This document shows positions 29,488 to 37,705 of a stretch of 64,000 nt of DNA, piece by piece. The notes beneath the pieces were generated by a model that saw nothing but the letters and a program-made list of their open reading frames with translations, did no database searches and was not told the DNA's origin. Source of the DNA: Methylobacterium phyllostachyos (GTDB lineage Bacteria > Pseudomonadota > Alphaproteobacteria > Rhizobiales > Beijerinckiaceae); the NCBI RefSeq assembly GCF_900103445.1, contig NZ_FNHS01000008.1, forward strand, positions 186,001 to 250,000, written 5' to 3'. Positions within the stretch are counted from its first letter, which is position 1. Each line of letters starts with the position of its first letter. Position numbers and translations under genes: made by a program.

Positions 29488-30672
29488 ATGCCTGTTTCCA
29501 AGATCTCATCGCGTCTTCCACCCCGGGCTACGCCGTGGCTGGCGGCGGGTCTCGCGCTCGCGCTCCTCTGGGCGCTGGGCGCGACCTACCTAATCGTCTT
29601 CCACGACGAGGTGCTGGCCGGTTTCGTGGCCCGGCAGGCGGCGCTGCGCGACGCCTATGAGGCGCAGCTCGCCGAACTCCGCGACCACATCGACCGCGAC
29701 CGACGTGACCAGGCCGGTACGGAGACCGGGCTGGCGGACCGCGTCGCAGCGGCGCTCGAACGGCAGGCCGAGCTGGAGCGGCGCGCCGCCGCCCTGGCCG
29801 AGCTCACGCGGCAGACGCTCCCCGACCCGATCGCCACCGGTGCGCTGGCCCCGCGCCCCGGTCCGAACCGCGCACCGGTCGACGATGAGCCTGATCTGCG
29901 CACCGACGACGAGGCCGAGTCCGCCCGCACCCTGCCGCGCCGGAGCGCCCTCGACGTCGAGACCGGGCTGATCCGCCTGGAGGCCCGCCTCGAAGGCCTG
30001 CAGGCGGCCCAGGGCGAGCGCCTCGCCGGCCTGGCCGCGCGGGCCGGCGACGAGGTCCGGCGGCTGCACGGCCTGATCCGCCGGACCGGTCTCGATCCCG
30101 CGCGCTTCGACGCGCCGTCCGCGGGCGTCGGCGGCCCGCTGGTCCCCCTCGACAGCCGCGTCCTGGACGGCGCCGGCTTCGAGGCAAGCCTCGCTTTGGC
30201 CCGCCGGACCCTGGCGGATGGCGAGCGCCTGCGCCGGACCACCGCCGGCCTGCCCCTGGGCCGGCCGATCCGGGGCGCGGCCACCGTGTCGAGCCCGTTC
30301 GGAACCCGGCTCGACCCGTTCACACGCGGCCTCGCGCTCCACACCGGGCTCGATCTCAAGGCAGACTACGGCGAGCCCGCCCGCGCCACCGCCCCCGGCC
30401 GGGTGATCGCCGCCGAGGCCGCGGGCGGTTACGGCAACATGGTGGAGATCGATCACGGCCACGGCCTGACCACCCGGTTCGGCCATCTCGCTCGCATCGC
30501 GGTCTATCCCGGGCAGCGGGTCGCCGCGGGTGACACGATCGGCTCCGTCGGCTCGACCGGGCGCTCCACCGGGGCGCACCTGCACTACGAGACCCGCATC
30601 GACGGCGTGCCGGTCGATCCGCAGCGCTTCCTGATCGCCGGTGCGACGCGCGCCCAGCAATACGCCGACTGA
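29488..30672 (+). CDS. M23-family peptidase, membrane-anchored
   Basis: A 394-aa protein from the ATG at 29488. One N-terminal membrane helix (AAGLALALLWALGATYLIVF), a coiled-coil stretch (about 45-110) and a linker, then a LytM domain at the end: SSPFGTRLDPFTRGLALHTGLDL (metal His and Asp), MVEIDHGHGLTTRFGHL and GRSTGAHLHYE (catalytic HxH). All zinc ligands (HTGLD, HLHYE) are visible, so it should be active. Related to ShyA/MepM-type endopeptidases that cut peptide cross-links. The linker contains PDPIATGAL, also seen in the small protein at 13 kb. Confidence 0.92.
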   Translation: MPVSKISSRLPPRATPWLAAGLALALLWALGATYLIVFHDEVLAGFVARQAALRDAYEAQLAELRDHIDRDRRDQAGTETGLADRVAAALERQAELERRAAALAELTRQTLPDPIATGALAPRPGPNRAPVDDEPDLRTDDEAESARTLPRRSALDVETGLIRLEARLEGLQAAQGERLAGLAARAGDEVRRLHGLIRRTGLDPARFDAPSAGVGGPLVPLDSRVLDGAGFEASLALARRTLADGERLRRTTAGLPLGRPIRGAATVSSPFGTRLDPFTRGLALHTGLDLKADYGEPARATAPGRVIAAEAAGGYGNMVEIDHGHGLTTRFGHLARIAVYPGQRVAAGDTIGSVGSTGRSTGAHLHYETRIDGVPVDPQRFLIAGATRAQQYAD

Positions 30673-30729
30673 CTCTGTCGTCGCGCAGGCCGCCCCGTGC
30701 TAACCTCCGAGTCGCGATCGGAGGCCGGC

Positions 30730-31290
30730 ATGGCACTGGCTGTGAAGCGCGAGGCGCGCATGAACGTCGCCGCATACAGGCGCTGGGTGGAGCCCCGCCC
30801 GGACGAGGAGCGCTGGGAACTGCTCGACGGCGAGCCGGTGCTGATGGCGCCCCCGAGCGCCCGGCACCAGCGCATCGTCACGAACCTCGTCAAGCGTCTC
30901 GATTCTTTGGCCGAAGCGCGCGGTTGCGGCGCCTATCCGGGTCTGGCGATCCTCAGCGCGGCCATGGACGATTACGCACCCTACCCGGATGTTGTGGTCC
31001 ATTGCGGGCCGATGCCGCCCACCGGCTTCGTCGAAGATCCTCTGGTGATCGTCGAGGTGCTCTCGCCCGGCACCATGACCAACGATCGGGGCCGCAAGCT
31101 CGCCTTCTACGCCACCGTGCCGAGTCTGCAGTCCCTGCTGATCGTCTACCAGAACGAGGCCCGGATCGAGGTCTGGCGCCGCGATGCAGACTGGATCATG
31201 CGGGTGGTCGGGCCGGAGGATGTCGTGGACCTGCCGGAACTGGGCGGCACCCTGCCGGTGGCCGAGATCTACGACCGCGTGACCTTTTGA
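30730..31290 (+). CDS. Uma2-family (DUF820) putative endonuclease, copy 1
   Basis: A 186-aa protein with the PD-(D/E)XK nuclease fold of the Uma2 family. WELLDGEPVLMAPPSARHQ is the leading signature; the candidate active-site residues are PDVVVHC (Asp) and VIVEVLSPGTMTNDRGRK (ExxS...K). These proteins are very abundant in cyanobacteria and some alphaproteobacteria, and their function is unsettled. The next gene is a close paralog with a similar promoter-proximal sequence, so this is a tandem duplication. Confidence 0.88.
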   Translation: MALAVKREARMNVAAYRRWVEPRPDEERWELLDGEPVLMAPPSARHQRIVTNLVKRLDSLAEARGCGAYPGLAILSAAMDDYAPYPDVVVHCGPMPPTGFVEDPLVIVEVLSPGTMTNDRGRKLAFYATVPSLQSLLIVYQNEARIEVWRRDADWIMRVVGPEDVVDLPELGGTLPVAEIYDRVTF

Positions 31291-31350
31291 ACCGGCGCTG
31301 GTGCGGGCCGCCGCGCCGGTGCTACCCTCGAAGCGGATCGGAGGTCGGCG

Positions 31351-31914
31351 ATGGCTCTGGCCGTGAAGCGCGATGCAGGAATGGATGTGCCGACGTTCCG
31401 GCGCTGGGTGGAGGCCCGCCCGGAGCACGAGCGCTGGGAGTTGCTCGACGGCGAGCCGGTGCTGATGGCGCCACCGGGCGAGCGGCATCAGCGCATTGTC
31501 ATGAATCTGGCAGGACGCCTCGATGCGCTGGCGGAGCCCCGTGGCTGCCGCGCCATGCCGGGCCTGGCGATCCTGCGCGACGCGATGGACGATTTCGCGC
31601 CGATCCCCGACGTGGTGGTGCGCTGCGGCCCGCCCCTGCCGGACGGTTATGCCGCGGATCCGCTCCTCGTCGCCGAGGTGCTGTCCCCCTCGACCGTGAG
31701 CCTGGATCGCGGGCGCAAGTTCGACTTCTACCGGACGGTCCCGAGCCTCAAGGTCCTGCTGATCGTCTATTCCGACGAGGCCCGGGTCGAGGTCTGGCGG
31801 CGGGGGGCCGAGGATTGGGGCGGCACGGCTTTCGGGCTCGACGGCACCGTGGCGCTGCCGGAGCTTGATGGCGCCGTGCCGGTGCGCGACATCTATCGCG
31901 GGCTCACCTCCTGA
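31351..31914 (+). CDS. Uma2-family (DUF820) putative endonuclease, copy 2
   Basis: A 187-aa protein, near-duplicate of the upstream gene: MALAVKRDAGMDVPTFRRWV against MALAVKREARMNVAAYRRWV, WELLDGEPVLMAPPGERHQR, and VVVRC and VAEVLSPSTVSLDRGRK for the nuclease residues. The 60 bp between the two genes resemble the 60 bp before copy 1 (both read GTGCTA-C-CTC near -40 and ATCGGAGG near -10), so the duplication included the ribosome site. Divergence in the third quarter indicates the event is not recent. Confidence 0.88.
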   Translation: MALAVKRDAGMDVPTFRRWVEARPEHERWELLDGEPVLMAPPGERHQRIVMNLAGRLDALAEPRGCRAMPGLAILRDAMDDFAPIPDVVVRCGPPLPDGYAADPLLVAEVLSPSTVSLDRGRKFDFYRTVPSLKVLLIVYSDEARVEVWRRGAEDWGGTAFGLDGTVALPELDGAVPVRDIYRGLTS

Positions 31915-31970
31915 GCCCCACCCGACGCAAGGGCCGGCTCCCCGGCCCGGCAGAGCACCAAGGCACCGAC

Positions 31971-32312
31971 TTGCCCCATTTCGAAGACTTCTACGCAGCC
32001 AAGCTGCGCGGCTCCCTCGGTGTGACGGACGCGGAATCGGTGCTCGACCTGCGCGGCACCAACCGGGCGACCGCCGAGGCCTCCCTGAAGGACATGCTGG
32101 AGCGCAGCCGCTTCGCCAAGGGCAAGACCGTGGCGATCCGGCTCGATCCACCCCCGGAGGGCGGCGGCGAGACCCTGTTCCAGCCGGCGGGGCGCCTGCT
32201 CCTCGATGCGAAGCGCCGCGGCCTGATCGAGCGCCTGCAAACCCTGCCGGCCCAGGACGGGCTCGGCTTCTACGTGGCGCTGACCGGCCGGGCCGAACGC
32301 ACGCCGATGTAG
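31971..32312 (+). CDS. Hypothetical protein, possibly Smr-like
   Basis: A 113-aa protein with a TTG start at 31971, preceded by AAGG. Sequence MPHFEDFYAAKLRGSLGVTD, then SVLDLRGTNRATAEASLKDML. The latter (LDLRG, then a helix) recalls the start of Smr domains (LDLHG), with a His to Arg change; GLGFYVALTGR at the end parallels the terminal strand. The middle lacks the Smr GxG loop. Family assignment is weak; coding is likely from composition and spacing. Confidence 0.55.
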   Translation: MPHFEDFYAAKLRGSLGVTDAESVLDLRGTNRATAEASLKDMLERSRFAKGKTVAIRLDPPPEGGGETLFQPAGRLLLDAKRRGLIERLQTLPAQDGLGFYVALTGRAERTPM

Positions 32313-32403
32313 CGCCGCGCAGGTCCCTGTGCCGGCAACGGATCGGGCACGCGCCGCCGGGCGTTGATCGGGTCCGCATCCGACGAGCATCCCAGATCCC
32401 GGC

Positions 32404-33255
32404 ATGAGCACCCTCCCCGGCGGCCGCAACACGATCGAGCGCGTCGCCCGCTTCGGCTACGGCGCCCGCGGCGTTGTCTACCTCGTGGTCGGCGGCCTCG
32501 CCCTGCTGGCGGCGCTCGGGCAGGGCGGGCGGGCCGGCGACAGCAAGGATGCGCTGCGCACCGTGCTGGCCGGACCCTTCGGCGCGGCGATCGTCGGCCT
32601 GATCGCCCTGGGGCTCGCCGGTTTCGCGCTCTGGCGCCTCGTCGAGGCCGTCACGGATGCCGACCGGCGGGGCACCGGGATGAAGGGTCTGGCGGTGCGC
32701 GGCGCGCATCTCATCAGCGCCGCGCTCTATGTCGGCCTCGCCGCCAGCGCCGCGTCGCTGAGCCTCGGGCTCGGCCTGAGCGGCGGCGACGGCATGCACG
32801 ACGGCACCGCGTGGCTGCTCGCCAAGCCGTTCGGCCGCTGGCTCGTGGCGCTCGCCGGCCTTGCGGTGGTCGGCGGCGGCTTCGGCTTCCTCGGGAAGGC
32901 GTGGCGTGGGGACGTCACCGACCGGCTCGCCCTCGACGCCCAGGCCCGTGCGCGCTGGGCCGGGCCGATCGGGCGCTTCGGTTACGCGGCGCGGGGCTTG
33001 GCCTTCCTGATCATCGGCGGATTCCTCGTCGCGGCGGCATGGCACCAGCGCTCCTCCGACGCCAAGGGGCTCGGCGAGGCCTTCGCGCTGCTGCGCGCCC
33101 AGCCCTACGGCTCGATCCTGCTAGGGCTCGTGGCGGCGGGCCATGCCGCCTTCGGGGCCTTCGGGCTGATCCAGGCCCGCTACCGGCACATCGACGCCCC
33201 GGACATCGACCGGGTCGACGATGCCGCCGGGGAAGCGGCCCGAGCCCTGACCTGA
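32404..33255 (+). CDS. DUF1206 domain membrane protein
   Basis: A 283-aa inner-membrane protein with DUF1206 repeats, each starting with a R(F/Y)GYAARG-like segment (RFGYGARGVVYLVVGGLALL at about 16; RFGYAARGLAFLIIGGFLVA at about 200). A middle repeat runs AVRGAHLISAALYVGLAASA. Two or three helices per repeat give about six membrane segments. The function of DUF1206 is not known. The acidic C-terminal tail (DAPDIDRVDDA) is cytoplasmic or periplasmic. Confidence 0.88.
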   Translation: MSTLPGGRNTIERVARFGYGARGVVYLVVGGLALLAALGQGGRAGDSKDALRTVLAGPFGAAIVGLIALGLAGFALWRLVEAVTDADRRGTGMKGLAVRGAHLISAALYVGLAASAASLSLGLGLSGGDGMHDGTAWLLAKPFGRWLVALAGLAVVGGGFGFLGKAWRGDVTDRLALDAQARARWAGPIGRFGYAARGLAFLIIGGFLVAAAWHQRSSDAKGLGEAFALLRAQPYGSILLGLVAAGHAAFGAFGLIQARYRHIDAPDIDRVDDAAGEAARALT

Positions 33256-33275
33256 TTGACCCGGTTTGTTACCCG

Positions 33276-33287
33276 TTACAATTGTAA
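33276..33287. promoter_or_regulatory. Perfect 12-bp palindrome TTACAATTGTAA before a small gene
   Basis: An AT-rich perfect palindrome in a high-GC background, about 75 bp upstream of the 52-codon gene. A -35-like TTGACC lies at about 33257. It may be an operator or a promoter -10 region (TACAAT). Confidence 0.45.
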
Positions 33288-33361
33288 TCGCCTACCCGCA
33301 TCCCAAGTCTAAACAACCCTCCGCGCGATCCTGTGCCCTGGGCGACGATGCGGAGGCGATG

Positions 33362-33520
33362 ATGGCCAGAACCCTGATCACCGGTCGAGCACAGACCGTG
33401 ACCACCGAAGACTTCAACGAGCGTGTCCGATTGCTTCTCGTCGACAAGCTCGATCCGATCAAGGGCCGGATTTACCAGAAGAGTTTCAAGACCGGCTTTT
33501 CCGGCGGGTTCGTCAAGTAG
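33362..33520 (+). CDS. Small hypothetical protein (52 aa)
   Basis: MARTLITGRAQTVTTEDFNE, then VRLLLVDKLDPIKGRIYQKSFKTGFSGGFVK in pieces: a small basic protein of no known family. The ribosome site GGAGG (33352-33356) sits 5 bases before the second of two ATGs (33359 and 33362), so 33362 is preferred. It lies between the DUF1206 gene and the WbpM-like gene, with its own AT-rich promoter region. The conserved-looking Gly/Phe C-terminus may mediate a contact; nothing more can be said. Confidence 0.6.
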   Translation: MARTLITGRAQTVTTEDFNERVRLLLVDKLDPIKGRIYQKSFKTGFSGGFVK

Positions 33521-33621
33521 ACCACCGGACGGTCGCGCGTCCGTTCGGCGCGCTCCGGCTGCGGTGCGTTGACAGGACGGGGGCCGCAGCGGATACCCCG
33601 CGGCACCCCATCCGGCTTCCG

Positions 33622-35580
33622 ATGCAGCAGCGCTTCTACAAGACCGCGGTGATGGTGGCCCACGACCTCGCGGCGACCGCCGCCGCCGTGGTGCTCACCT
33701 TCCTGTTCCGCTTCCAGGGTGGGATGCTGGACGAGCGCCTGCACGCCCTGCCCCTGCTGCTGCCGCCGTTCCTGGCCTTCGCGGGCCTGGTCTACGCGCG
33801 CTTCCGGCTCTACCGGACCAAGTGGCGCTTCGCCTCGCTGCAGGATCTCGCCGGCATCGTCCGGGCGGCGAGCGTGCTGGCGCTGGCCCTGCTGGTGACC
33901 GACTGGGTCCTCGTCTCGGCCGATCTCTACGGCTTCTACTTCTTCGGCAAGATCGCGATCCTGCTCTACTGGGTCCTGCAGATCTTCTTCCTCGGGGGCG
34001 CGCGGCTCGCGTTCCGCTACCTCAAGGACACCCGATCCCGGCAGTCGAGCGCCCGGGCCGCCACCGTCCCGACCCTGCTCCTCGGGCGCGGGGCCGATAT
34101 CGACGTGCTGATCCGGGCGATCGAGGCGGGCTCGGTGAAGAAGCTCGCGCCCCGCGGCATCCTCTCCCCCCGGGCGGACGAGCGCGGCCAGTTCATGCGC
34201 GGCGTGGCCGTGCTCGGCGGCTTCCCCGATCTCGAACGCGTGGTGGCCGATCTCGCCGCCCGGGGCGAACCGGTGCGGCGCCTCGTGGCGACGCCGAGCG
34301 CCCTCGTGCCGGAGGCTTCGCCCGACGACCTGATCGCCCGCGCCCGCCGGCTCGGCCTGCCGCTCGCCCGGGTGGCCGGCCTCGGCGAGGGCGCGCAGGG
34401 ACCGGAACTGGCGCCGCTGGAGATCGAGGACCTGCTCCTGCGCCCGACCGTGCCGATCGACCGCGCACGCCTGGAGGCATTCCTCACCGGCCGCCGGGTT
34501 GTAGTGACGGGGGGCGGCGGCTCGATCGGCTCCGAGATCTGCCTGCGCGCCGTGGCGTTCGGGGCGGCGGCGGTGCTGGTGCTCGACGCGTCCGAGCCGG
34601 CTCTGCACGGCATCCTCACCCACCCGGCGATCCTGGCCGCCGAGGCCATGGTGACGGGGGTCCTCGCCGACATCCGCGACCGGGAGCGGACGCACCAGGT
34701 GATCGCAGACTTCCGGCCGGATTACGTGCTCCACGCCGCCGCCCTGAAGCAGGTGCCTTACCTGGAGCGGGATTGGCAGGAGGGCATCAAGACCAACGTG
34801 TTTGGCTCGATCAACGTCGCCGAGGCCGCGGTGGCGGCCGGCGCCCGGGCGCTCGTGATGATCTCCACCGACAAGGCGATCGAACCGGTCTCGCAGCTCG
34901 GCGTCACCAAGCGCTTCGCCGAGATGGTCGCCCAGGCGCTGGACGCCGAGCAATCCGCCCGACCCGGTCACCCCACGCGGCTGATCGCCGTGCGGTTCGG
35001 CAACGTCCTGGGCTCGGCCGGCTCGGTGGTGCCGGTGTTCAAGGCGCAGATCGCCCGGGGCGGCCCTGTGACGGTGACCGATCCCGAGATGGTCCGCTAC
35101 TTCATGACCGTGCGCGAGGCCTGCGACCTCGTCCTGACGGCCGCCTCCCACGCGGATGCCGAGGCCCGCACCGCGCCGGACTCCGAGCGCGCTGCCGTCT
35201 ACGTGCTCAAGATGGGCCAGCCGGTGCGCATCGCCGACCTCGCCGAGCGGATGATCCGGCTGGCGGGCTTCGAGCCCGGCGCGGAGATCGAGATCGCCTT
35301 CACGGGAGCGCGGCCCGGCGAGCGCCTGAACGAGATCCTGTTCGCCCGGGATGAGCCCCGCGTGGCGCTTGCGGGGATCGACGGGGTGATGGCGGCACGT
35401 CCGATCTTCGCCGACCGGGCGCGGCTCGACACCTGGGTGGCCGCGCTGCGCGCCGCTGTGGCGGCCGGCGACCGGGCTGCCGCTGAAGCGGTGTTCGAGG
35501 CGGCGGTGCCGCATTTCCGCGAGCGCCATGCGCAGCAGGTAGCGCGCAGCGCGCCGGCTGCCGCGATGAGCGCAGCGTAG
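33622..35580 (+). CDS. Nucleotide-sugar 4,6-dehydratase, WbpM/CapD/FlaA1 type
   Basis: A 652-aa inner-membrane enzyme. N-terminal region with four hydrophobic helices (to about 130), a linker Rossmann domain, and a C-terminal SDR domain with VVTGGGGSIGSEICLRA (about 295), HAAALKQVPYLE and the catalytic STDKAIEPVSQLGVTK. These proteins convert UDP-GlcNAc to a 4-keto-6-deoxy sugar for O-antigen or capsule. It faces a cluster of an epimerase-like gene and a polyprenyl-phosphate sugar-1-phosphate transferase on the opposite strand, exactly the WbpM/WbpV/WbpL set. The stop is followed at once by an R1 repeat. Confidence 0.92.
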   Translation: MQQRFYKTAVMVAHDLAATAAAVVLTFLFRFQGGMLDERLHALPLLLPPFLAFAGLVYARFRLYRTKWRFASLQDLAGIVRAASVLALALLVTDWVLVSADLYGFYFFGKIAILLYWVLQIFFLGGARLAFRYLKDTRSRQSSARAATVPTLLLGRGADIDVLIRAIEAGSVKKLAPRGILSPRADERGQFMRGVAVLGGFPDLERVVADLAARGEPVRRLVATPSALVPEASPDDLIARARRLGLPLARVAGLGEGAQGPELAPLEIEDLLLRPTVPIDRARLEAFLTGRRVVVTGGGGSIGSEICLRAVAFGAAAVLVLDASEPALHGILTHPAILAAEAMVTGVLADIRDRERTHQVIADFRPDYVLHAAALKQVPYLERDWQEGIKTNVFGSINVAEAAVAAGARALVMISTDKAIEPVSQLGVTKRFAEMVAQALDAEQSARPGHPTRLIAVRFGNVLGSAGSVVPVFKAQIARGGPVTVTDPEMVRYFMTVREACDLVLTAASHADAEARTAPDSERAAVYVLKMGQPVRIADLAERMIRLAGFEPGAEIEIAFTGARPGERLNEILFARDEPRVALAGIDGVMAARPIFADRARLDTWVAALRAAVAAGDRAAAEAVFEAAVPHFRERHAQQVARSAPAAAMSAA

Positions 35581-35689
35581 CCGGGTTTCGAAAGGGATCA
35601 TCCCTTTCGTGGGTCCAGGGCAAAGCCCTGGAAAGTCCGTCGGGCTCTGCCCGACGCCCGCCAAAGGGAAGATCCCTTTGGAATCCCGG
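35581..35689. repeat. Four-hairpin intergenic repeat (class R1, copy 2)
   Basis: Between the convergent WbpM-like and epimerase genes: GAAAGGGA/TCCCTTTC (35590-35608), CCAGGGC/GCCCTGG (35615-35631), GTCGGGC/GCCCGAC (35639-35655), CAAAGGGA/TCCCTTTG (35662-35680), enclosed by CCGGG/CCCGG. The order and sequence of the modules parallel the element at 7764-7911. Confidence 0.75.
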
Positions 35690-35694
35690 GATCT

Positions 35695-36615
35695 TCAGCC
35701 GCCCGCCCGTGCCAGCCGCGCCAGCCCATCCCGGGTCGAGCCCGCCGGTTGCCAGCCCAGACCGGCCAGGCCGTCGGCGCGGGCCACCAGCCCCTCGGCG
35801 ATGCGAGCGAATTGTTCATCTCGGCCGGTCATCCGGCAGGCCAGCTTGAGGAGGCCGGCCGGCACTGGGACGAGCCCGGGGCCACGCCCGAGGCCCACAC
35901 GGAGCGCCGCGATCATCTCGGGCAGGCTGAGCGGATCCGGATCGGCCGCGATCAGGGCCGCCTGCACGGGGCTGGGCGCCCGCAGGACCGTGTCGACGGC
36001 CCCCGACAGGCTCTCCAAGGAGATTAGCGAGCGCCGGGCCGCGAGGCTGCCGAGCGGCAGCCAGTAGGGGCTGCGGGCGAGCCGCAGGAGCGCGGCCATG
36101 TTGCCCTTCACGCCCGCGCCGTAGACGAGGACCGGGCGCAGGGCGGCCCAGTCGAGACCGGTCTCGGCCAGTGCCCGCTCGGCCTCCAGCTTGGAGCGGC
36201 CGTAGGCGTCGGTGGGTGCTGCGGGATCGCCCTCCCCGACCACGTTCGGTGCGCTCGGGCCAACCTGGGCGCGGATCGAGGACAGGAACACGAACCGGCG
36301 CACCTTTGCGCGCGCCGCCGCCTCCGCGAGCTTGCGCGTCGCCTCGGTGTTGAGCGTGCGGTAATCGTCCTCCGGGGCGCCCGACATGGCGTGCGCGAGG
36401 CCCGCCGAATGCACCACCGCGTCGACGCCGGCGAGCGCCGCGGCCATGTTGATCGGGCGCGTCAGGTCACCCACCACGGCGCTCGCGGCGCCCTCCGGCA
36501 GGGCGGTCGGCCGGCGCAGCAGCACCCGCACCCGGTAGCCGCGGGCGGTGAGGTCGGCGAGCAGATGGCGGCCGATGAAGCCGGTCGCCCCGGTGAGCGC
36601 GATCAGTCCGGTCAC
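35695..36615 (-). CDS. NAD-dependent epimerase/dehydratase (WbpV-like)
   Basis: A 306-aa extended SDR starting at GTG 36615, which overlaps the end of the next upstream gene by 4 nt. TGATGFIGRHLL (NAD loop), VDAVVHSAGLAHAM, FLSSIRAQ, and the catalytic YGRSK. It most resembles the UDP-4-keto-6-deoxy sugar reductases (WbpV/Fnl2, making UDP-QuiNAc), acting on the product of the WbpM-like enzyme. A longer open frame reaching 38073 lies over other genes and is not coding. Substrate assignment is inference from context. Confidence 0.88.
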   Translation of the reverse strand: MTGLIALTGATGFIGRHLLADLTARGYRVRVLLRRPTALPEGAASAVVGDLTRPINMAAALAGVDAVVHSAGLAHAMSGAPEDDYRTLNTEATRKLAEAAARAKVRRFVFLSSIRAQVGPSAPNVVGEGDPAAPTDAYGRSKLEAERALAETGLDWAALRPVLVYGAGVKGNMAALLRLARSPYWLPLGSLAARRSLISLESLSGAVDTVLRAPSPVQAALIAADPDPLSLPEMIAALRVGLGRGPGLVPVPAGLLKLACRMTGRDEQFARIAEGLVARADGLAGLGWQPAGSTRDGLARLARAGG

Positions 36616-37658
36616 GGGTGGGCGGCACCTTCGGAGGCCGGCGCCGGAGCGCGGGCGAAGCGGCGGAGCAGGGCCGCGACCAGGGCGAGCCCGGCCGCAA
36701 GTGCCGCGAGGGTGACCGGCCAGGACGGCCAAAACAAGGTCGCGGCTGCGAGCGCCGCGAGCGCGAGATTGATCGCGAAGACCCGCCCCACCACGCCCGG
36801 GACGCTGAGGCCGTTCACGGTGGCCTGCTGGTAGAAGTGGCTCCGGTGCGCCTCCCAGATCCGCTCCCTCCGGCGGGCCCGGGCGGCGAGCGTCAGGCTG
36901 GCATCGGCGAGAAAGATGAGCGGCAGCAACAGGGCCGCCGCGAGACCGCCCGCCGAGTCGTTCGCCACGGCGAGATGCCAGAGCAGCCACGCGGTGACGA
37001 GCCCGATCGGCAGCGCACCGACATCCCCGAGGAAGAGTTTTGCCACCGGCCGGTTGAACGGCGCGAAGCCCAGTAGCGCACCCAGCAGACAGGCCGCCAT
37101 CAAAGTCGGCAGCGGCGGCAGGAGACCGGCGAGGCCGAACAGCAGCAGCGCGCCGGAGACCGGGACGAACTCCGCCACGATCATCCAGTCGAGCCCGTCC
37201 ATGAAGTTCGTCAGGTTCACGAACCACAGGCCTGCGACGAGGGCGAGGCCGCGTTCGAGCCCGAGGGGCAGATCGGACAGCAGCCTTCCGTCCAGGTGCC
37301 AGACCAGCAGGCCGACTGCGACGGCCTGCGCGACGAGCCGAAGGCCGGCCGGCAGCGGACGCACGTCGTCCACGGCCCCCAGGACCGCCAGGGCGAGGGT
37401 GCAGCCGGCCAGCCAGATCCAGTCGGGCCGGCCGCCGATCTCCGGCGCCGCGATCAGCAGGCCCGAGATCGTGACCAGCGCGGTCACCACGGCGATCCCA
37501 CCCCCCTGCGGCGTCGGCACGGTGTGGCTGGAGCGGGCGTTCGGCCGCGCCAGGGCGTAGCGCTGCAGCAGCGGGAACAGGCGCAGGATCAGCCCGGCCG
37601 AGAGGGCAGCGGCCAGAGGGACGGCGAGGAGGAGGATCGTGGGCAGGGCGGACGGCAT
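36612..37658 (-). CDS. Polyprenyl-phosphate N-acetylhexosamine-1-phosphate transferase (WbpL/WecA-like)
   Basis: A 348-aa membrane protein of the MraY/WecA (glycosyltransferase 4) family with about ten helices. It has the signature RSSHTVPTPQGGGIAVV (motif near 45), VLGAVDDVRPLPAGLRL (DDxxx), LTNFMDGLDWM (NxxNxxDG-like) and LFLGDVGALPIG. It transfers sugar-1-phosphate to undecaprenyl phosphate, starting O-antigen or capsule repeat units. It is upstream of, and overlaps by 4 nt, the WbpV-like gene. Together with the WbpM-like gene opposite it forms a QuiNAc/FucNAc-type initiation module. Confidence 0.9.
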   Translation of the reverse strand: MPSALPTILLLAVPLAAALSAGLILRLFPLLQRYALARPNARSSHTVPTPQGGGIAVVTALVTISGLLIAAPEIGGRPDWIWLAGCTLALAVLGAVDDVRPLPAGLRLVAQAVAVGLLVWHLDGRLLSDLPLGLERGLALVAGLWFVNLTNFMDGLDWMIVAEFVPVSGALLLFGLAGLLPPLPTLMAACLLGALLGFAPFNRPVAKLFLGDVGALPIGLVTAWLLWHLAVANDSAGGLAAALLLPLIFLADASLTLAARARRRERIWEAHRSHFYQQATVNGLSVPGVVGRVFAINLALAALAAATLFWPSWPVTLAALAAGLALVAALLRRFARAPAPASEGAAHP

Positions 37659-37705
37659 GGCGCCGTCCTACGCGATCCCGGACGCGACCGTGAGAGGGCG
37701 GCGCC

